From: Volutella citrinella
Taxonomy: Eukaryota > Ascomycota > Sordariomycetes > Hypocreales > Nectriaceae
Length of the DNA stretch: 64,000 nt
Reading direction: 5' to 3'
Assembly (NCBI GenBank): GCA_034401135.1
Contig: JAWZSP010000008.1
Span: forward strand, 1,116,001 to 1,180,000
Part shown: positions 46,001 to 58,545 of the stretch, piece by piece
Layout: each line of letters opens with the position of its first letter
Numbering within the stretch: position 1 is the first letter of the stretch
Notes under the pieces: generated by a model
The model's input: only the letters and a program-made list of their open reading frames with translations
Told to the model about the DNA's origin: nothing
Databases searched by the model: none
Translations under genes and position numbers: made by a program

Positions 46001-48003
46001 TCTACGAGGCCGTGAAGGCTATTGGAATGGAGCTTTGCCCCCAGTTGGGTGTCTCCATCCCTGTCGGCAAGGACTCTCTCTCCATGAAGGCCTCGTGGAA
46101 GGATAAGGAGACTCAAGACTCCAAGACGGTCACTGCCCCCGTGTCTCTGGTCATTTCCGCCTTCACCCTGGTCGAGGACGTCCGCAGCACCTGGACTCCC
46201 CAACTTCGACGCATTGAGGAAGTTGGTGAGACCGTCTTACTCTTTGTCGACCTCGCCAAGGGCTTCCGTGCCATGGGCGGCTCTGCCCTGGCTCAGACCC
46301 TGGGCCAAATCGGCAACGAGGCCCCTGATGTCCGCGATGTGGAGTTGGTCCGCGATTTCTTTGACGCTCTCTGGCAGTTGCACCAGGTAAGCGACTGCAC
46401 CATCAACTAAATGTATCATCGGGATTTTGGCTGACCTTTAATAATAGGAGAATGTTGTCCTCGCTTACCACGACCGATCTGACGGTGGTCTCTTGACTAC
46501 TGTTGCCGAGATGATGTTTGCTGGCCGATGTGGAGTCGACATCTCCCTCGACGAGCTCGCTGAATCCGAGGCTACTGTGCTTGACACTCTCTTCAACGAG
46601 GAGCTTGGTGCTGTCTTCCAGATTCGACGTGGCGATGAAACCAAGTTCAAGCGCTGCTTCGCCACCTGTGGCCCGCCTGCAGGCCTCATCAAGTCTATCG
46701 GTTACGTTCGCGCCACGCCGAAGCAGTCCCTCGTCGTCAAGTACAAGGCCAAGACTCTGGTTGATCTTGAGCGATCTAAGATCCAGCACTGGTGGTCCAC
46801 CACCTCATATGAGATGCAGAAGCTGCGTGACAACCCCGCCTGCGCCCAGTCTGAGTTTGATGCCATAGCCGACTCCCGGGATCCTGGTCTTCACTACAAG
46901 CTGAACTTCAACCCTGCTGATATTAGCCTGCCTCCCCTCATCAACCTGAAGAGTCTTGTTTCCAAGCCCCGAGGTACGGTTCTACAGTTTTTTTTTTCCC
47001 CTTGTTCTTTTTTCGCGATGGAAGGATTTCCACTTAGCAACGGCTAACGTTTGTCATTAGTTGCCATCCTTCGAGAGCAGGGTGTCAACGGCCATGCCGA
47101 AATGGCCTTCGCCTTCCGAGCTGCTGGCTTCAACGCTATTGACGTGCACATGTCTGATATTTTGGATGGCATGTCTCTCGATGGCTTCCGTGGTTTGGCT
47201 GCCTGTGGTGGCTTCTCGTATGGGTAAGTGCTGGAAAATTCCTCGGTTCTTGGGCAGTTTTTGCTTACAGCAACTCTAGTGATGTCCTGGGAGCTGGCAA
47301 CGGATGGGCCCAGTCCATTCTGATGCATGAGGGCGCCCGCAAGACCTTCGAGACCTTCTTCAACCGACCAGATACCTTCTCGTTTGGTGTCTGCAACGGC
47401 TGTCAGATGCTGACTCGACGTAAGCCGAAAATACCCCTTGCAGCCGAGTAAAACATGGGACACTAACAGTCCAATAGTCAAGGAGTTGATTCCCGGTGCC
47501 CAGCACTGGCCCAAGTTCGGTACGTTCACATAGGGCAACTTTCTTGACCCGATGCTCTAACACCCAGTGCAGTTGAAAACGCCAGCTCGCAGTTTGAGGG
47601 CCGATTTTCCATGGTGAAGATTGAAGACAAGGACGATTCCGTCTTCTTCTCTGGCCTTAGCGGCTCATCGCTTCCCATCGTCGTTTCCCATGGCGAGGGT
47701 CGAGCCGAGTTCTCCTCTCCTGGGGATCTGGAGTCTGTTGCTCAGGATGGTCTCATCCCTCTGCAGTATGTCGACAACTACGGAAGTGTGACGGAGAAGT
47801 ATCCCTTCAACCCCAACGGCAGCCCTCGGGGTATCGCTGGTGTCAAGAGCAAGGATGGCCGCGTTGTGGCCATGATGCCCCACCCCGAGCGTACCATAAT
47901 GGCCGATGTTGGCTCGTGGAAGCCCGATAACCAGCTCGAGCAGTGGGGACAGTTTGGTCCTTGGTTCCAGCTGTTCCTGAATGCTCGAAAGTGGGTTGGT
48001 TAG
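43064..48003 (+). CDS. ADE6: Phosphoribosylformylglycinamidine synthase (FGAM synthase)
   Basis: Fourteen exons keep one frame to give 1357 residues, the usual length: 43064-43687, 43769-43950, 44064-44523, 44585-44699, 44749-44943, 45020-45102, 45159-45189, 45244-45754, 45816-46386, 46448-46973, 47061-47223, 47280-47419, 47478-47519 and 47573-48003. It catalyses the fourth step of purine synthesis, making FGAM from FGAR with glutamine and ATP. Order: an N-terminal PurS-like part; a linker; the synthetase core with [36 protein letters not shown] and IAGGIGSVR; the second half with KDSLSMK and [11 protein letters not shown]; then a class I glutamine amidotransferase domain with FGVCNGCQ (catalytic Cys about residue 1192) and PHPERT holding the His-Glu pair. 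The ATG gives the typical start MYDVLAGG. Confidence 0.97.
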
Positions 48004-48494
48004 AAGGGGCCAGGAGGAGATTGGTGGATTGCTTAGTTCAGGTGTTCGGGATGCATGGTATTTTGGGTATGGGTGCATGAGGCCTTGATGAATAGGCCAG
48101 AAAAATACATATACTACGACGTTAAAATTGGCGATAAATTGCAGAAAATAGATGTTTTTTCCAACATGGTGTGCTTGGGCGAAGTGATGCTGAGGATTTG
48201 GCCAGTATATATACCGTTGACATGTTGTTCTTCCAACTTTTGCGATTCATTCTGTTGGTGGCGAAAATCCAACACATGGTAGCTACTGTCCATTAGTTGG
48301 TAGCATGGTTTCTGGTAGAAAAGGTATAGTCTATTTGGTAACGAGACCCTGCACTTCAGAGTGCGTGGAACCAACAGCAAAGGGCCAGTCGAGACGACAA
48401 GATGTTAGAGGCCATTGTGGGGTAGGCTGCCCAAGGACGAAATGGAGACCACTTGTACGCTAAGTGGGACGAGTGTTTTCCAACGAAATAGGTC
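48004..48494. other. Intergenic stretch after ADE6
   Basis: About 0.5 kb, AT-rich, with the ADE6 3' UTR. No other feature recognised. Confidence 0.5.
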
Positions 48495-48566
48495 GGTTGC
48501 ATGGTCTAACGGTTATGACTGCGGATTCTGATTCCGCCAGCGAGGGTTCGACTCCCTCTGTGACCT
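48495..48566 (+). tRNA. tRNA-Gln (CUG)
   Basis: The acceptor stem GGTTGCA (48495-48501) pairs with TGTGACC (48559-48565), with two G-U pairs. The D arm TGGTCTAACGGTTA is nearly identical to that of the tRNA-Gln at 33120. The anticodon stem GCGGA/TCCGC encloses CTG at 48528-48530. The T arm GAGGG-TTCGACT-CCCTC is perfect. No intron. Confidence 0.95.
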
Positions 48567-49273
48567 AATTTTTTGACTTTTGACGTGCCTTGGGTCTTTT
48601 TTGGCTGGGTTTTCCCTTCGCTCTGTGCTCCGCCAATTATCCTAGTCGCATACTTTGGGTGATGTGGAGGCGGGTCCAGCGTTCGACCAACTAGTGCTCG
48701 TATTTCGATCAACACCATGGACTTGTAATTTTTGTTGGCATCTCTGACCAGCGAGAGAGATGCGCCGAGTTGCCATGCGTGTCCACCAACTTAATTCCAA
48801 AAATCGCTGAAGCCGGCTGACATCTTGGATGGGATCAAAGAGAAGCTTCCGGCTTTGTGCCTTGACGGCTATTCGCATAGAGCTCTAGCTGAAATACGAA
48901 CTTGGCTTTTTGTCGAAGACTCGCAGCAGACACTAGACTAACTAGAAGGCTGTCCTCTAAAAATTTGGCAAAAGTGGAAGCTTGATTTGGTTAGTTGAGT
49001 GTCAACAGGCCGCATTTGCTGAGACGCTCGCAGGAAAGGTTTCCAGATGGGTCACGTGCCGGAACGGAGAACCGGGCTGCGGGGTTTTACCGCATTCCCT
49101 CTTATCGTGCAGCGCAGCCTGTCACAGCACAGATCGCCATTCGCCCTTTCCAATAAGTCACTGCTCCGACCACGGATCCCACAGGCGATTTGTGACTCGA
49201 TAGCATTGGCCGCCGAACCCGATCTGTTCTCGATATCCCCGGATCTCTGGATACTCACGTCTCATCAGCTACC
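48567..49273. promoter_or_regulatory. QNS1 upstream region with a CACGTG box
   Basis: About 0.7 kb between tRNA-Gln and QNS1. GTCACGTG (CACGTG at 49053-49058) lies about 215 bases before the QNS1 start; it is a bHLH-type (Cbf1-like) site by motif. No coding signal. Confidence 0.4.
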
Positions 49274-52200
49274 ATGTCGTTCGTCACCGTCGCCGCCGCT
49301 ACGGTAAGAATGACTGGCTCATTGTGACTGTGACTGTGACTGTGACTGTGGCAGCTCGAGCCTGGCCAAGCGCCTTTCTCTCTCCCACGGCAATGAACCG
49401 AGGCCGGACTGGCTTGCTAACTTCTGCACACAGCTCCCTTCGGTTCCCCTCGATTTTGAGGGCAACAAGAAACGGATTCTCGAATCAATTCGTGTTGCCA
49501 AGGAACAGGGCGCTAGGCTACGGACAGGACCTGAGCTTGAGGTAAGCATGTCGCACCCCATTGCCCTCCATTTTCCATGGCTGCTCTCTTTTCATTTAAA
49601 ATCCAAACACTTGCTAACTAAGATGCGAAGGTTTCTGGATATGGATGGTATGTAGAAGAAATACTCGGACGCTTGTGTCTAATACCTCGAGACATCGTGG
49701 CTGACCTTTTAGCCTCGACCACTTCCTGGAAGGTACGCTCACTTCACCTCAATGCTTAGAAATCATAATTAATGAGAAAATAGGCGATACTACGCTTCAC
49801 TCTGCCGAGTATGTGCTTCTGTCTAGCATCTTCCGCGTCGGGGAAGCTTCTCGCCGGCATCGAACAATGAAAACTGACCAAAATCTCAAGAGTCCTCGCT
49901 GATATCATTGCTGACCCCGTATGCAAGGACATGCTGGTAGATGTTGGTGAGAAGCAACCCCCATTCCGTCAGAAGAATGTTTTTGAAGTTCCTAACAATC
50001 TCAGGCGTCCCTGTACGCCACCGAAATGTCCGGTACAACTGCCGGGTTCTCTTCACCCACGGTCACATCTACGGTATCCGTGCCAAGCAGTTCCTTGCCA
50101 ACTCTGGACTGTATCGCGAGGCTCGCCACTTCACCGAGTGGACCAAGGAGCGCACTGTGGAAACGTATTACTTGGAAGAATGCCTGAGGAAGGCCACTGG
50201 CCAGACCTCCTGTCCGATTGGAGACTTTATTCTTTCCACTCCCGACACTGCCGTGACCTGTGAGACTTGTGAGGAGCTTTTCACCCCCCTGAACCCTTCG
50301 AGCTACTCGGGGCTCAAGTAAGCGATGCCAGGGAAGGATTATACAAAGAGGTAGAAGCTAACGATTTGCAGTGGAGCGGAAATCATCCTCAACAGCAGTG
50401 CTTCCCAGTATGTACAACCCCTGCAAACTCACAACATTCGGTGCCTTGCATCCACCGCGCCCTTCAGCTACTGAAACGGGATTGCAGTGCCGAACTTCGA
50501 AAGTTGAAAACGCGACTTGATCTCATTACCAATTCTACCCGAAAGCTTGGAGGAGGCAAGTGATTTGGCGAAACTCTTGCATTTGAATCTTGTGGCCCAA
50601 TTAGGGCCAAGCGCACCATGCATCTTCCATCATTGAGATGACTCTTTTCTGGACCTGCTAACTCATTTCCTAGTTTATGTTTACGCCAATGCCATTGGTG
50701 TCGAGTGAGTTTCTCTCATCCTGTCAAAAGACTTTGGATTATCGTCTTCGTCCCACAAGGACACAACTTTATATCTTAGACACCCTCATTGCTAAACGCC
50801 CCTCGCTGACTTCATTTATAGCGGAGAAGCTCGTATGCTTTTGTAAGTCTCCTTGTTTCCTCTCCTGTCACATATGGATCAATGGATAGCATACCTGCGG
50901 CCAGGCCTTGTGATGCATCATGCTCTTATCTGAATGTTGTGCTCTACTGATCGTCTCTTAGTGATGGATCATCTATGGTCGTCGTCAACGGTGATGTTGT
51001 TGCCCAGTCATCACAATTCTCGCTTCGGCCGGTCGAGGTTACCATTGCCACGGTCGATGTTCAGGAGGTTCGCAACTTCCGAAGCGCATACAGCCGTGGC
51101 GTCCAGGCAACTCGCCAGCCGGAGTTCCCTCGTATTGAATGCGACATTTCTCTGGCACGCCATGCAGACGAGATATACTTGTCCAAGACTCTCCAGCTGT
51201 CCAAGAAGATTGACCTTCGAATCTTGGAGAATAGCGAGGAGATCTACATGGCTACTGCCGTCTATCTCTGGCAATACTTGACGCGCACAAACTCTCCCGG
51301 CTTCTTCCTGGCCCTCTCCGGCGGCCTTGATAGCTCCACCGTCACCCTCTTCGTCTATGGCATGGCACGACTTGTCCTTCTCTCCATTAAAAGGGGCGAG
51401 GAGACCACTTTGCAGGACCTCCGTCGCGTGACAGGCGAGCCAACATTTACTCCCACGAATGCTGAAGAGATTGTGTCCCGCCTCCTGCACACCTGCTACA
51501 TGGGCACCGTCAACTCGTCCGACGAGACCCAGTCCCGTGCGAAGAGACTTGCAGAAACCGTCGGAGCTTATCACTCCAACACCACCATCGACCAGGCCGT
51601 GACTGCCTTTGAGGCCATCGCCGGAAGCGCCCTCGACGGCTTCGTGCCCCGGTTCGAGGTCGACGGTGGCTCAAAGGCCGAGAGCGTTGCGAAGCAAAAT
51701 GTCCAGGCCCGCGCACGCATGGTGCTCTCCTACGAGCTCGCTCAGCTGTCAACCACAGCCCGCAAGACGCCCCGTGCTGGGGCCTCGCTGCTCGTTTTGG
51801 GTAGCGGGAACGTGGACGAGGTAATGGATCCTTGGTATCGTGTCCTGTCCTTGCTAACATCCGGAACAGAACTTGAGAGGCTACGTTACCAAATATGTCA
51901 GTCCCCTCTGACCACCTTGGCTTGGATGGAGGGATACACGAGGCTAACAGCGTCCAGGATGCAAGCTCGGCTGATTTGGCTCCCCTGGGCAGCATTTCCA
52001 AGAACGATGCCAAGGCGTTCCAGAGATGGGCGAGGGAGAAGTGGAACCTCCCCATCCTGACAGAGTTCTTGGAGGCCACTCCCACGGCTGAGCTTCTGCC
52101 CCTTTCGGCCGGTGTCCAGGATGATGAGTCTGAGAACGAGATGGGCATGAGCTACGAGCAGCTTTCTGGTGAGTCTCTTTGAATACTCCACCTGCGTCCC

Positions 52201-52716
52201 TAGATCGATGCTGATGGTAGTCAGTATTCGGCATGCTCCGCAAGGAAGCCAAACTGGGCCCATGGTCCATGTATCTCCACCTCTTGGGCGAGTGGAACGA
52301 TCAGTCCCCACGATACATTGCGGAAAAGGTGATGCGCTTCTTCCGTTTCCACGCGTAAGTCTCGTTCCATTGCGTGTAGCCCACCGATTTCCATTGCTGA
52401 TGGGTCACCATATAGCATGAATCGCCACAAGGCTACGATTATGACCCCTAGCGTCCACTGTGAGTTGTCCCCTTCCCACCCCTTCGTCCCAAGTGGACGG
52501 ACATCTTGGAGCCCGCGGCTCATGAAGGTAGTGTCGGCCTATAACCCTGACGACAACCGCCATGATGAACGGCCATTCTTGGTAAGTTGATTAATGCCGT
52601 GTGGACTTTAGTCAGCTACTGATCATGTGTAGTATGCTGTCAACTGGCCGTGGCAGTTCAACAAGATCAAGGCTCATCTCGAGGAACTGGAGAAGAAGAT
52701 TGAACAACAGAAGTAG
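49274..52716 (+). CDS. QNS1: Glutamine-dependent NAD+ synthetase
   Basis: Eighteen exons give 709 residues: 49274-49303, 49434-49541, 49631-49647, 49713-49732, 49784-49808, 49891-49946, 50005-50317, 50372-50407, 50488-50555, 50674-50704, 50822-50842, 50962-51820, 51870-51896, 51958-52168, 52225-52354, 52416-52459, 52532-52581 and 52633-52716. It makes NAD+ from nicotinic acid adenine dinucleotide, glutamine and ATP. The N-terminal nitrilase-type glutaminase has a Glu in RTGPELE (residues 40-46), a Lys near 116 ([11 protein letters not shown]) and the nucleophile Cys near 174 ([11 protein letters not shown]). The C-terminal synthetase has the PP-loop SGGLDSS near residue 360, GSGNVDENLRGY and the ending [12 protein letters not shown]. 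Several exons are only 17-36 bases. Intron 9 uses a GC donor. AATAAA lies 18 bases past the stop. Confidence 0.95.
49323..49350. repeat. Hexamer repeat TGTGAC, 4.7 copies, in QNS1 intron 1
   Basis: Perfect tandem copies lie just after the donor side of the first QNS1 intron. Probably a microsatellite with no effect on the protein. Confidence 0.9.
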
Positions 52717-55700
52717 ACAACAGTCGCCGCTAGAATAAATCAGAGTAATAGATGTATAGAAAGAGGTGATGGGTGCACAAGATGGTGATGTTCTCTCACG
52801 TTAGAGTCACCAAACGCCAGGTTTCTGGCCGTATGGTGACTTTGTGTCTAGGCAAGTGTGTTATGGCTTTGATCTAATAAATCTCTAGCATTACAGGGCA
52901 TGTTGGGCGACAGGGCGTACTGGGCGGAGGGGCTAGAAAAGGCGGACCCCAGGGCAGCCCACCTCTTCAGATAGATCCGCAACAACGTCGACGGCCTTTT
53001 AGATAAACATCATGACAGCACATAACCTCGCCACTTCGGGACAGGTGTGGAAAGGGGCGAAACCACGATAACTAGTCCTAGTAATGCATTCCATGAAAGC
53101 GCGTGGGGTAGGATGGGCAACGTCAGGGTGATGGCGGTGGGCCCTCATTGCGCAGGGGCCAGAATTGACTAACAGTTGAAGTGAAGTCTGCCATGGGAAA
53201 TTGGCCATCACACAACCTTTTTGCCTTGTCCCCGAAGATACTAGTTGGCTCGCAAGGCGAAAGAGGGGTGAGGGGGGGAGATATAGCGACATCTTAGACT
53301 CAGGCCTCGTTCGCTCACTTACTGGACGGCTGAAAAACTGGATGATGGTTGGTGCTAGGCAGGGCCACCATCGGCGTCGGAGCCAATGACTTCAAGCAGC
53401 CAATTAAAGGGTGCATCAAAGGTCGTGTGTAGCAACTGCCGGTATGATGCGTTGGCGGGTGCACTCTAGCCGGACGGGCCACGTCAAGGCTGAAAGCATG
53501 GGAGAGAACGCCCAACGGTGGCGGTGTCGAGTTGGAGCCGTTGACTGGCGCCCCTGATGCGAGCACTGAATGTTGATGGGGTCTTGGTATTATCGTGCGA
53601 GCATGGACAGGAGGGGAATCGCTGCGTTAGCGTGCATAATACGAAGTGTTTTCTCGCCCTGCGATGTCGTCAAGTGGTTGCACAGCAGCAATTGTTTCTC
53701 TTTCCGAGGCGTTTTTAGATTGGCGACCAAAACGAAACGCACACACGAGGCGGCCACCCGAAGGTGGGCTCCGACGAAAATCCGGGGCGGATAACCGATC
53801 GGTGCTAGGCCTAGCTGCTCATCAATGCCCTGGTCTTCGCTTCTCCCGCTGTGGATAATTGTCGCTTTGATGAGCTGGGACCGGACCCATAATAGCGCCA
53901 GCTGGTTCAACTTGTTAGTGTGCTGGTGATTGAGCCCACTCTTCTGAAGCAGTGCAACCTGTTGGTGGCGCACTGGCGCTGGGACCATGGGCTGCCAGGA
54001 TGGGCTCTCTTCCAGACGTTTCAGCGCAATGGGGACCTGTCAGAGACCAATTGCAAAGGCCTCGGCCTCTAAAAATAACGCAGGTTAGGCAGGCTGTAGG
54101 CGCTGGGAGCTGACGGTCTGAAGGTCCAACCAATAAGTGGGGGGAGGAGGGCTTCCTGCGCATCCTGCGAGGCGTCGGCCGTCTTTGGACCTTGTGTTGG
54201 GGGGCAGAGTTGAAGGATGGGACTGATGGGAGTGATGTCTCCTCCTCCAAGAAGGAGACAACAGCCCTGGGTATGGCCTCGTCTGCGACGAGCTTAGCGT
54301 CGGTTTGCATCCCTTTCGCCCTGGCTCTTTCCCCTCTCTGCCTGGTGGGTTCACTCATCAGGCATGTCCAGGCGCGGTGTCCCTTCCGCTGCTCACCAAC
54401 GGTGGGAAGCTACTGCCAACAAGCCAGCAGACAAGCGCCTGAGCATCGCGCGGCCACTGGTGCCGCTTTGGGCATGGCGCCAGGCACGGATGGAGCCAGC
54501 CGACGCAGGAACGGGAGGCGGCAGCAAGCTGGTGTGGCACAGGAGCGTCGGCTGGGCCAATCAAGCGCATCCCAGGAAATTATGCAAATTTAACCTCCCT
54601 CTTATGAAGCGCAGCTGATCGAGCAGTGCTTCCGACTAGTACGACCACGACTAGCAGTAATTGATGCTCAACGTGGCACAGGACACTTATCATTTGATTA
54701 ATTGATGGCATCTCCAGCTGGGGACTAGGCCAGGCGGCCGAACCGTCCCTAGAACGGCCTGAGGAACGGCCTGGAATGGAAGTGGCGACGGTGCGTTTGC
54801 TACGCCACGCTGTCGAGACGCGACGGCGCAAACAGGGAGGGCCTGGATTCTGGGTGAGCGTTTTTCTCTTCTTTGCCCTGTTGATCAAATACCCCGTACC
54901 TTCCTTCTCTCTGCCTCTTTGCCTCTGTTGCATGTGTTGTGTGGCTGCTGGCATCGCCCCCATTTCTTCCCTGCCTTGGCCCGCACCCACATGATGTAAT
55001 CTGCGTGTCTTGCCCCCCTGTCAAGACCCCTCTGAACAGGCTTTTTGGTGCATGTCGCACGAGGGACGGCTTGCAAGTTCTCAACGCGCATTTGCAAGCG
55101 TGTTAATGAGTGGGACGGCTCCCTTGGCTTGGCAGTCCAGGGGAATCCTGCGGGGCCGGGAGGGCAGTCTGTCGGCACGTTGCCTAGCATGTTGTCGGCA
55201 AGTTTGCGCATTCACTGGGACGACAGCGGCACACAAAGGCGCATAGCACGCAATGCGCATAGCTTTACACGCGCGTGGCCAGATGCTGAAACAAATGGAA
55301 CCACTCGGCGCCAACACAGAGGACCTGGTTATGACGACAAGCGTTTTGCCTGTGAGGACTCTGAGGAGGGCCGGGGTGGACGCTGCACAGGTAGGATGGG
55401 GAATGGACTTGGCTCACAAGACTCTTCCTTTTCCAGACATCGTCTCAGGTCCCTCGTCGTCGAGGGCCTGCCCGCCCAGTGTATATCGCGTGCTATACCT
55501 GCTTAACTGGCTAACCTATCTGCCAACTGATTTGCCTTGTTTGTCGTAGCGGCAAAGGCCAAGGCCAACCAGGTGGGCTCGCCCCGACGGAACAGAGTGA
55601 TGCAATTTCCGCGGGGCGACCGACGATGATGGAAGACGGGAGGTGGGAAGATGGGAAAGGCACCTGGAAGTGCGTGACTGGGATCAGCCTGGTACTCTAT

Positions 55701-56524
55701 ACCTGAGAGTTTGGGGGCAGTACAGCTGTGGTTCCTGTCTCTGATACCCCGACAGAATGACCGCGCCAAACCCCCTCTAGCGGCAGTTGGATCCGTTGCG
55801 TGTGGCGTCGCCCAGTGCCAGACGGCCAGTGGATGGGGCCTGTCTGGGACCCCAGTCAATCTCGGCCTGTCTCGAGGCCCAACTGCAGTAGCTTCCACCA
55901 GCTGGGCGTTTCGCGTTTTGCCCCTCTGGTTGGGTGTGGGCGCCGGCGCTGGACCCTCTCTGGGGCTCCTGGGGCTCCTCCAGGCCCCCGCTGGGCATTT
56001 GGCCGGGGGCCTTCCTCAGGCCTGGCGCTGGGCTGGTTCTGCAAGCGCCCACACAGCCCACCCGCTGTGGTCGCCAGGTTGGGCCAACAACCGCGGGTAC
56101 TTCATGCATGCCCTTCCCACAAGGCATGTCTCTGACCCTCCGCGACGCTTCACAGCCTCTTCCATCCGTTCACACAAACATCTCCACCGGCTTCGTTGGC
56201 AAAGTCGATCCTGGTATATTCTTGTCTTCTCACCGCATACATAGCTTGACCCACGCCCCTCTGGATACCGCGTATTCCACCCGGCTTACACCCTCACTCA
56301 CTTACACATCCGCTTCTACGCACACCACGACGACAGTTTTGCCTGCCGCCGGACCAATCAACAGAAAACAGAAAACAGAAAACACAAAGCCTTGACCTGC
56401 AACGATCATCCAATCTTTGACAGATTACGCCGTCATCGCGAAAGCATACGAGCACGCGCGCCTGCACTTGCTTTGACAGCACTCACAGAACAACAACAAA
56501 ACACTCCAAAGCGACACCCTCAAG
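52717..56524. other. 3.8-kb intergenic region before the GPI-protein gene
   Basis: No convincing gene. Short frames on both strands overlap without recognisable domains. The last 150 bases (CAACAACAAAACACTCC and similar) look like the A/C-rich 5' UTR of a strongly expressed gene. A purine-rich stretch occurs near 53268-53282. Confidence 0.5.
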
Positions 56525-56896
56525 ATGCTCCTCTCCAAGCTAGTACTGGCTATTCTTCCGGCCCTTGCCCTCGCCGAGGCCAACGCGCCTGAGGAGACCA
56601 CCACTGTCACCTCCGTCCTCAAGGTCACCAAGACCCTCTACCTTGCTGAGCATACCGTCACCTCTGCCTGGACCGGAGCGACCACCCCCAGCGCCCACAA
56701 CAGCACCACTCCTGTTGCCACGCCCTCTCCCTCCAAGTCGTCCACCAAGAGCGCTCCCGTCAATATTGCCAGCTCAAGCACGACTGCTCCCGCTGCTAAG
56801 CCCACCACTGTCAACGGCAATGCTGCTACTGGCCTCCAGGCTGGTGGCCTCCTCCTCGCCGGCGCTGCTGGCATGGCCGCTCTCGCCCTTCTGTAA
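56525..56896 (+). CDS. Small GPI-anchored Ser/Thr-rich cell-surface protein
   Basis: A single exon of 123 residues. The signal peptide covers residues 1 to about 18 (LLSKLVLAILPALALAEA). A short ordered part follows (TTTVTSVLKVTKTLYLAEH), then a Ser/Thr/Pro/Ala-rich stem that would be O-mannosylated, with one N-glycosylation site at Asn59. The tail has small residues around Asn97-Ala101 (the likely anchor site) and a C-terminal hydrophobic stretch of about 20 residues. This is the standard layout of fungal GPI cell-wall proteins; similar small proteins are often clock- or stress-induced, but that is inference. The C-ending codon bias and the CAAG-ATG start context suggest high expression. It sits alone, with 3.8 kb upstream and 1.6 kb downstream empty. 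Confidence 0.85.
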   Translation: MLLSKLVLAILPALALAEANAPEETTTVTSVLKVTKTLYLAEHTVTSAWTGATTPSAHNSTTPVATPSPSKSSTKSAPVNIASSSTTAPAAKPTTVNGNAATGLQAGGLLLAGAAGMAALALL

Positions 56897-58545
56897 TCCA
56901 TTGCGCGCGTTCGCCTCGGGGTATGGGGGGCTGGAACTTTGGGGAGGAGGATGAGAGAAGTTCAGCCTACTGCCAACGCTCCGCCATCTTCGATGCGACC
57001 ATCGACTCGTCAGTTTCCTTTGTCATTCTTTCTTCTCTGCGAGGGGTGCCTACCAACACTGCCCCTCGGTTTTTCGGCATAACGATGAAACGACGTCAAA
57101 AAGCGCCATGATATCGACTGCAGCAAGTGACATTTTTGCCGACTGGCATGGTCATGATTTTGGATGAGTCTTTCGACCCCTTATTCTTCAAGACTCTGCC
57201 GTTTTTGGTTGTGGACAGGCAAGCCTGCTTCAAACCTTCATTCCATCACGAAAAACCCGCTCCCTGTGAATTTTCTCTAGCGGGATTTCATCACCTTAAT
57301 TCAACAATCATCTCGAGCAGCCTGCGACTGCGCCCGCGTTGAATGCGCGGCGCAGAGCTGGCGTCCGCTGCTTCTCTTGTGGGCTCGCCAGGCATTGATC
57401 TCGCCACCACCGACACTTTTGGAGGGTAGCTCGAGCTGCTTGTGTCCCCAATACCTGCTCACCTTCACGTTTCACATACTTTTTTGCCACCGCTACCTCA
57501 ACCACCGCTTCCTCCTTGTGAGAATGTGGTCTCTTTACCAGGTTTGGCAGGGACACCGCTCGCAGCTTTGAGATAAACATCACCCCCGGATTCCAGAGCG
57601 TCGATGGCGGCGAGATTACGCATGCTGGCGCTCGAGACTCACTAGCATTGTTATTCGGTCAACATCTCTTCACCAAGGTTCCGCTGCCATGAAGGGAATC
57701 TGGACCGAGGAGACGGGGACGGCCGTCGGGAACGCGGATACAATACTAATTCATTTTCAACACATCTATCTCTGCTTCTTGGTGGCTTCGATTTCTTCAC
57801 TTCAGGACGGCGATACCCCTTTGAGAAAACCTGGTGGCCCTCTTCAAGTACATCCAGGGACGTCGGAGCAGTGTGGGCTTCGCTTCTTTCGACACGGCTG
57901 CTTCATGCCCCGTACGCCGTTGGAGTTTCTTGTCTTTGGGTGAAAGGATTGTGGCTTGGAGTACGTTTTTTTTTTTTATTCAGGGGAGTTGGATGCGCTT
58001 TAAAAAGGAGGTTTGGTGTTCGGAGGTCGACCCTGGCAAAAGATGTGGCTGCATTTGTCGCCACGCAAGAGCTAGCCTTTGTAGAACAACACGATGCTTA
58101 GGCCTGCGCAATAGGATCGACTACCCAAGGGCCAAATATGTCCGTAATATATGGCTATAGCTAACCTAGACCTAATTGTCCGCGATTCATCGCCTTTCCT
58201 TCTCTGAAATGACCGATGACAAAATGTCACTCCTGTGTCGCGTGATGAAGGACATTGATTCCCGTTGTACTTGCGCCTTCGGATTTTTGGCACCGATGCA
58301 GGCTGGGGTTCAGCCAGGACGGCGCTGATTAAGGAGGATCTAGAGAGCGCTGATTGGCTCGCAGCTCGGCCTAGGTCGGCACGGCGGGTCCCATCGGTTT
58401 TGTTCCTCCTCAACTTTTCCGGGTGGGCCAGTCGTTGTAACAGGGCGCAACTCCTGATTTGCATATCCCACCTGCCTCCATCTTCCCAACAACACTCCTT
58501 CTCCGGTGATCTATATTGTCCCCGATCACTCAAAACCAGAGCGCA
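56897..58545. other. Intergenic region with the LIP5 promoter
   Basis: About 1.6 kb. The left part is the GPI-protein 3' UTR. A reverse CCAAT box (ATTGG at 58353-58357, giving CCAATCA on the minus strand) lies about 190 bases before the lipoyl synthase start and could bind the HAP complex. A T tract occurs near 57967-57977. No coding signal. Confidence 0.45.
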
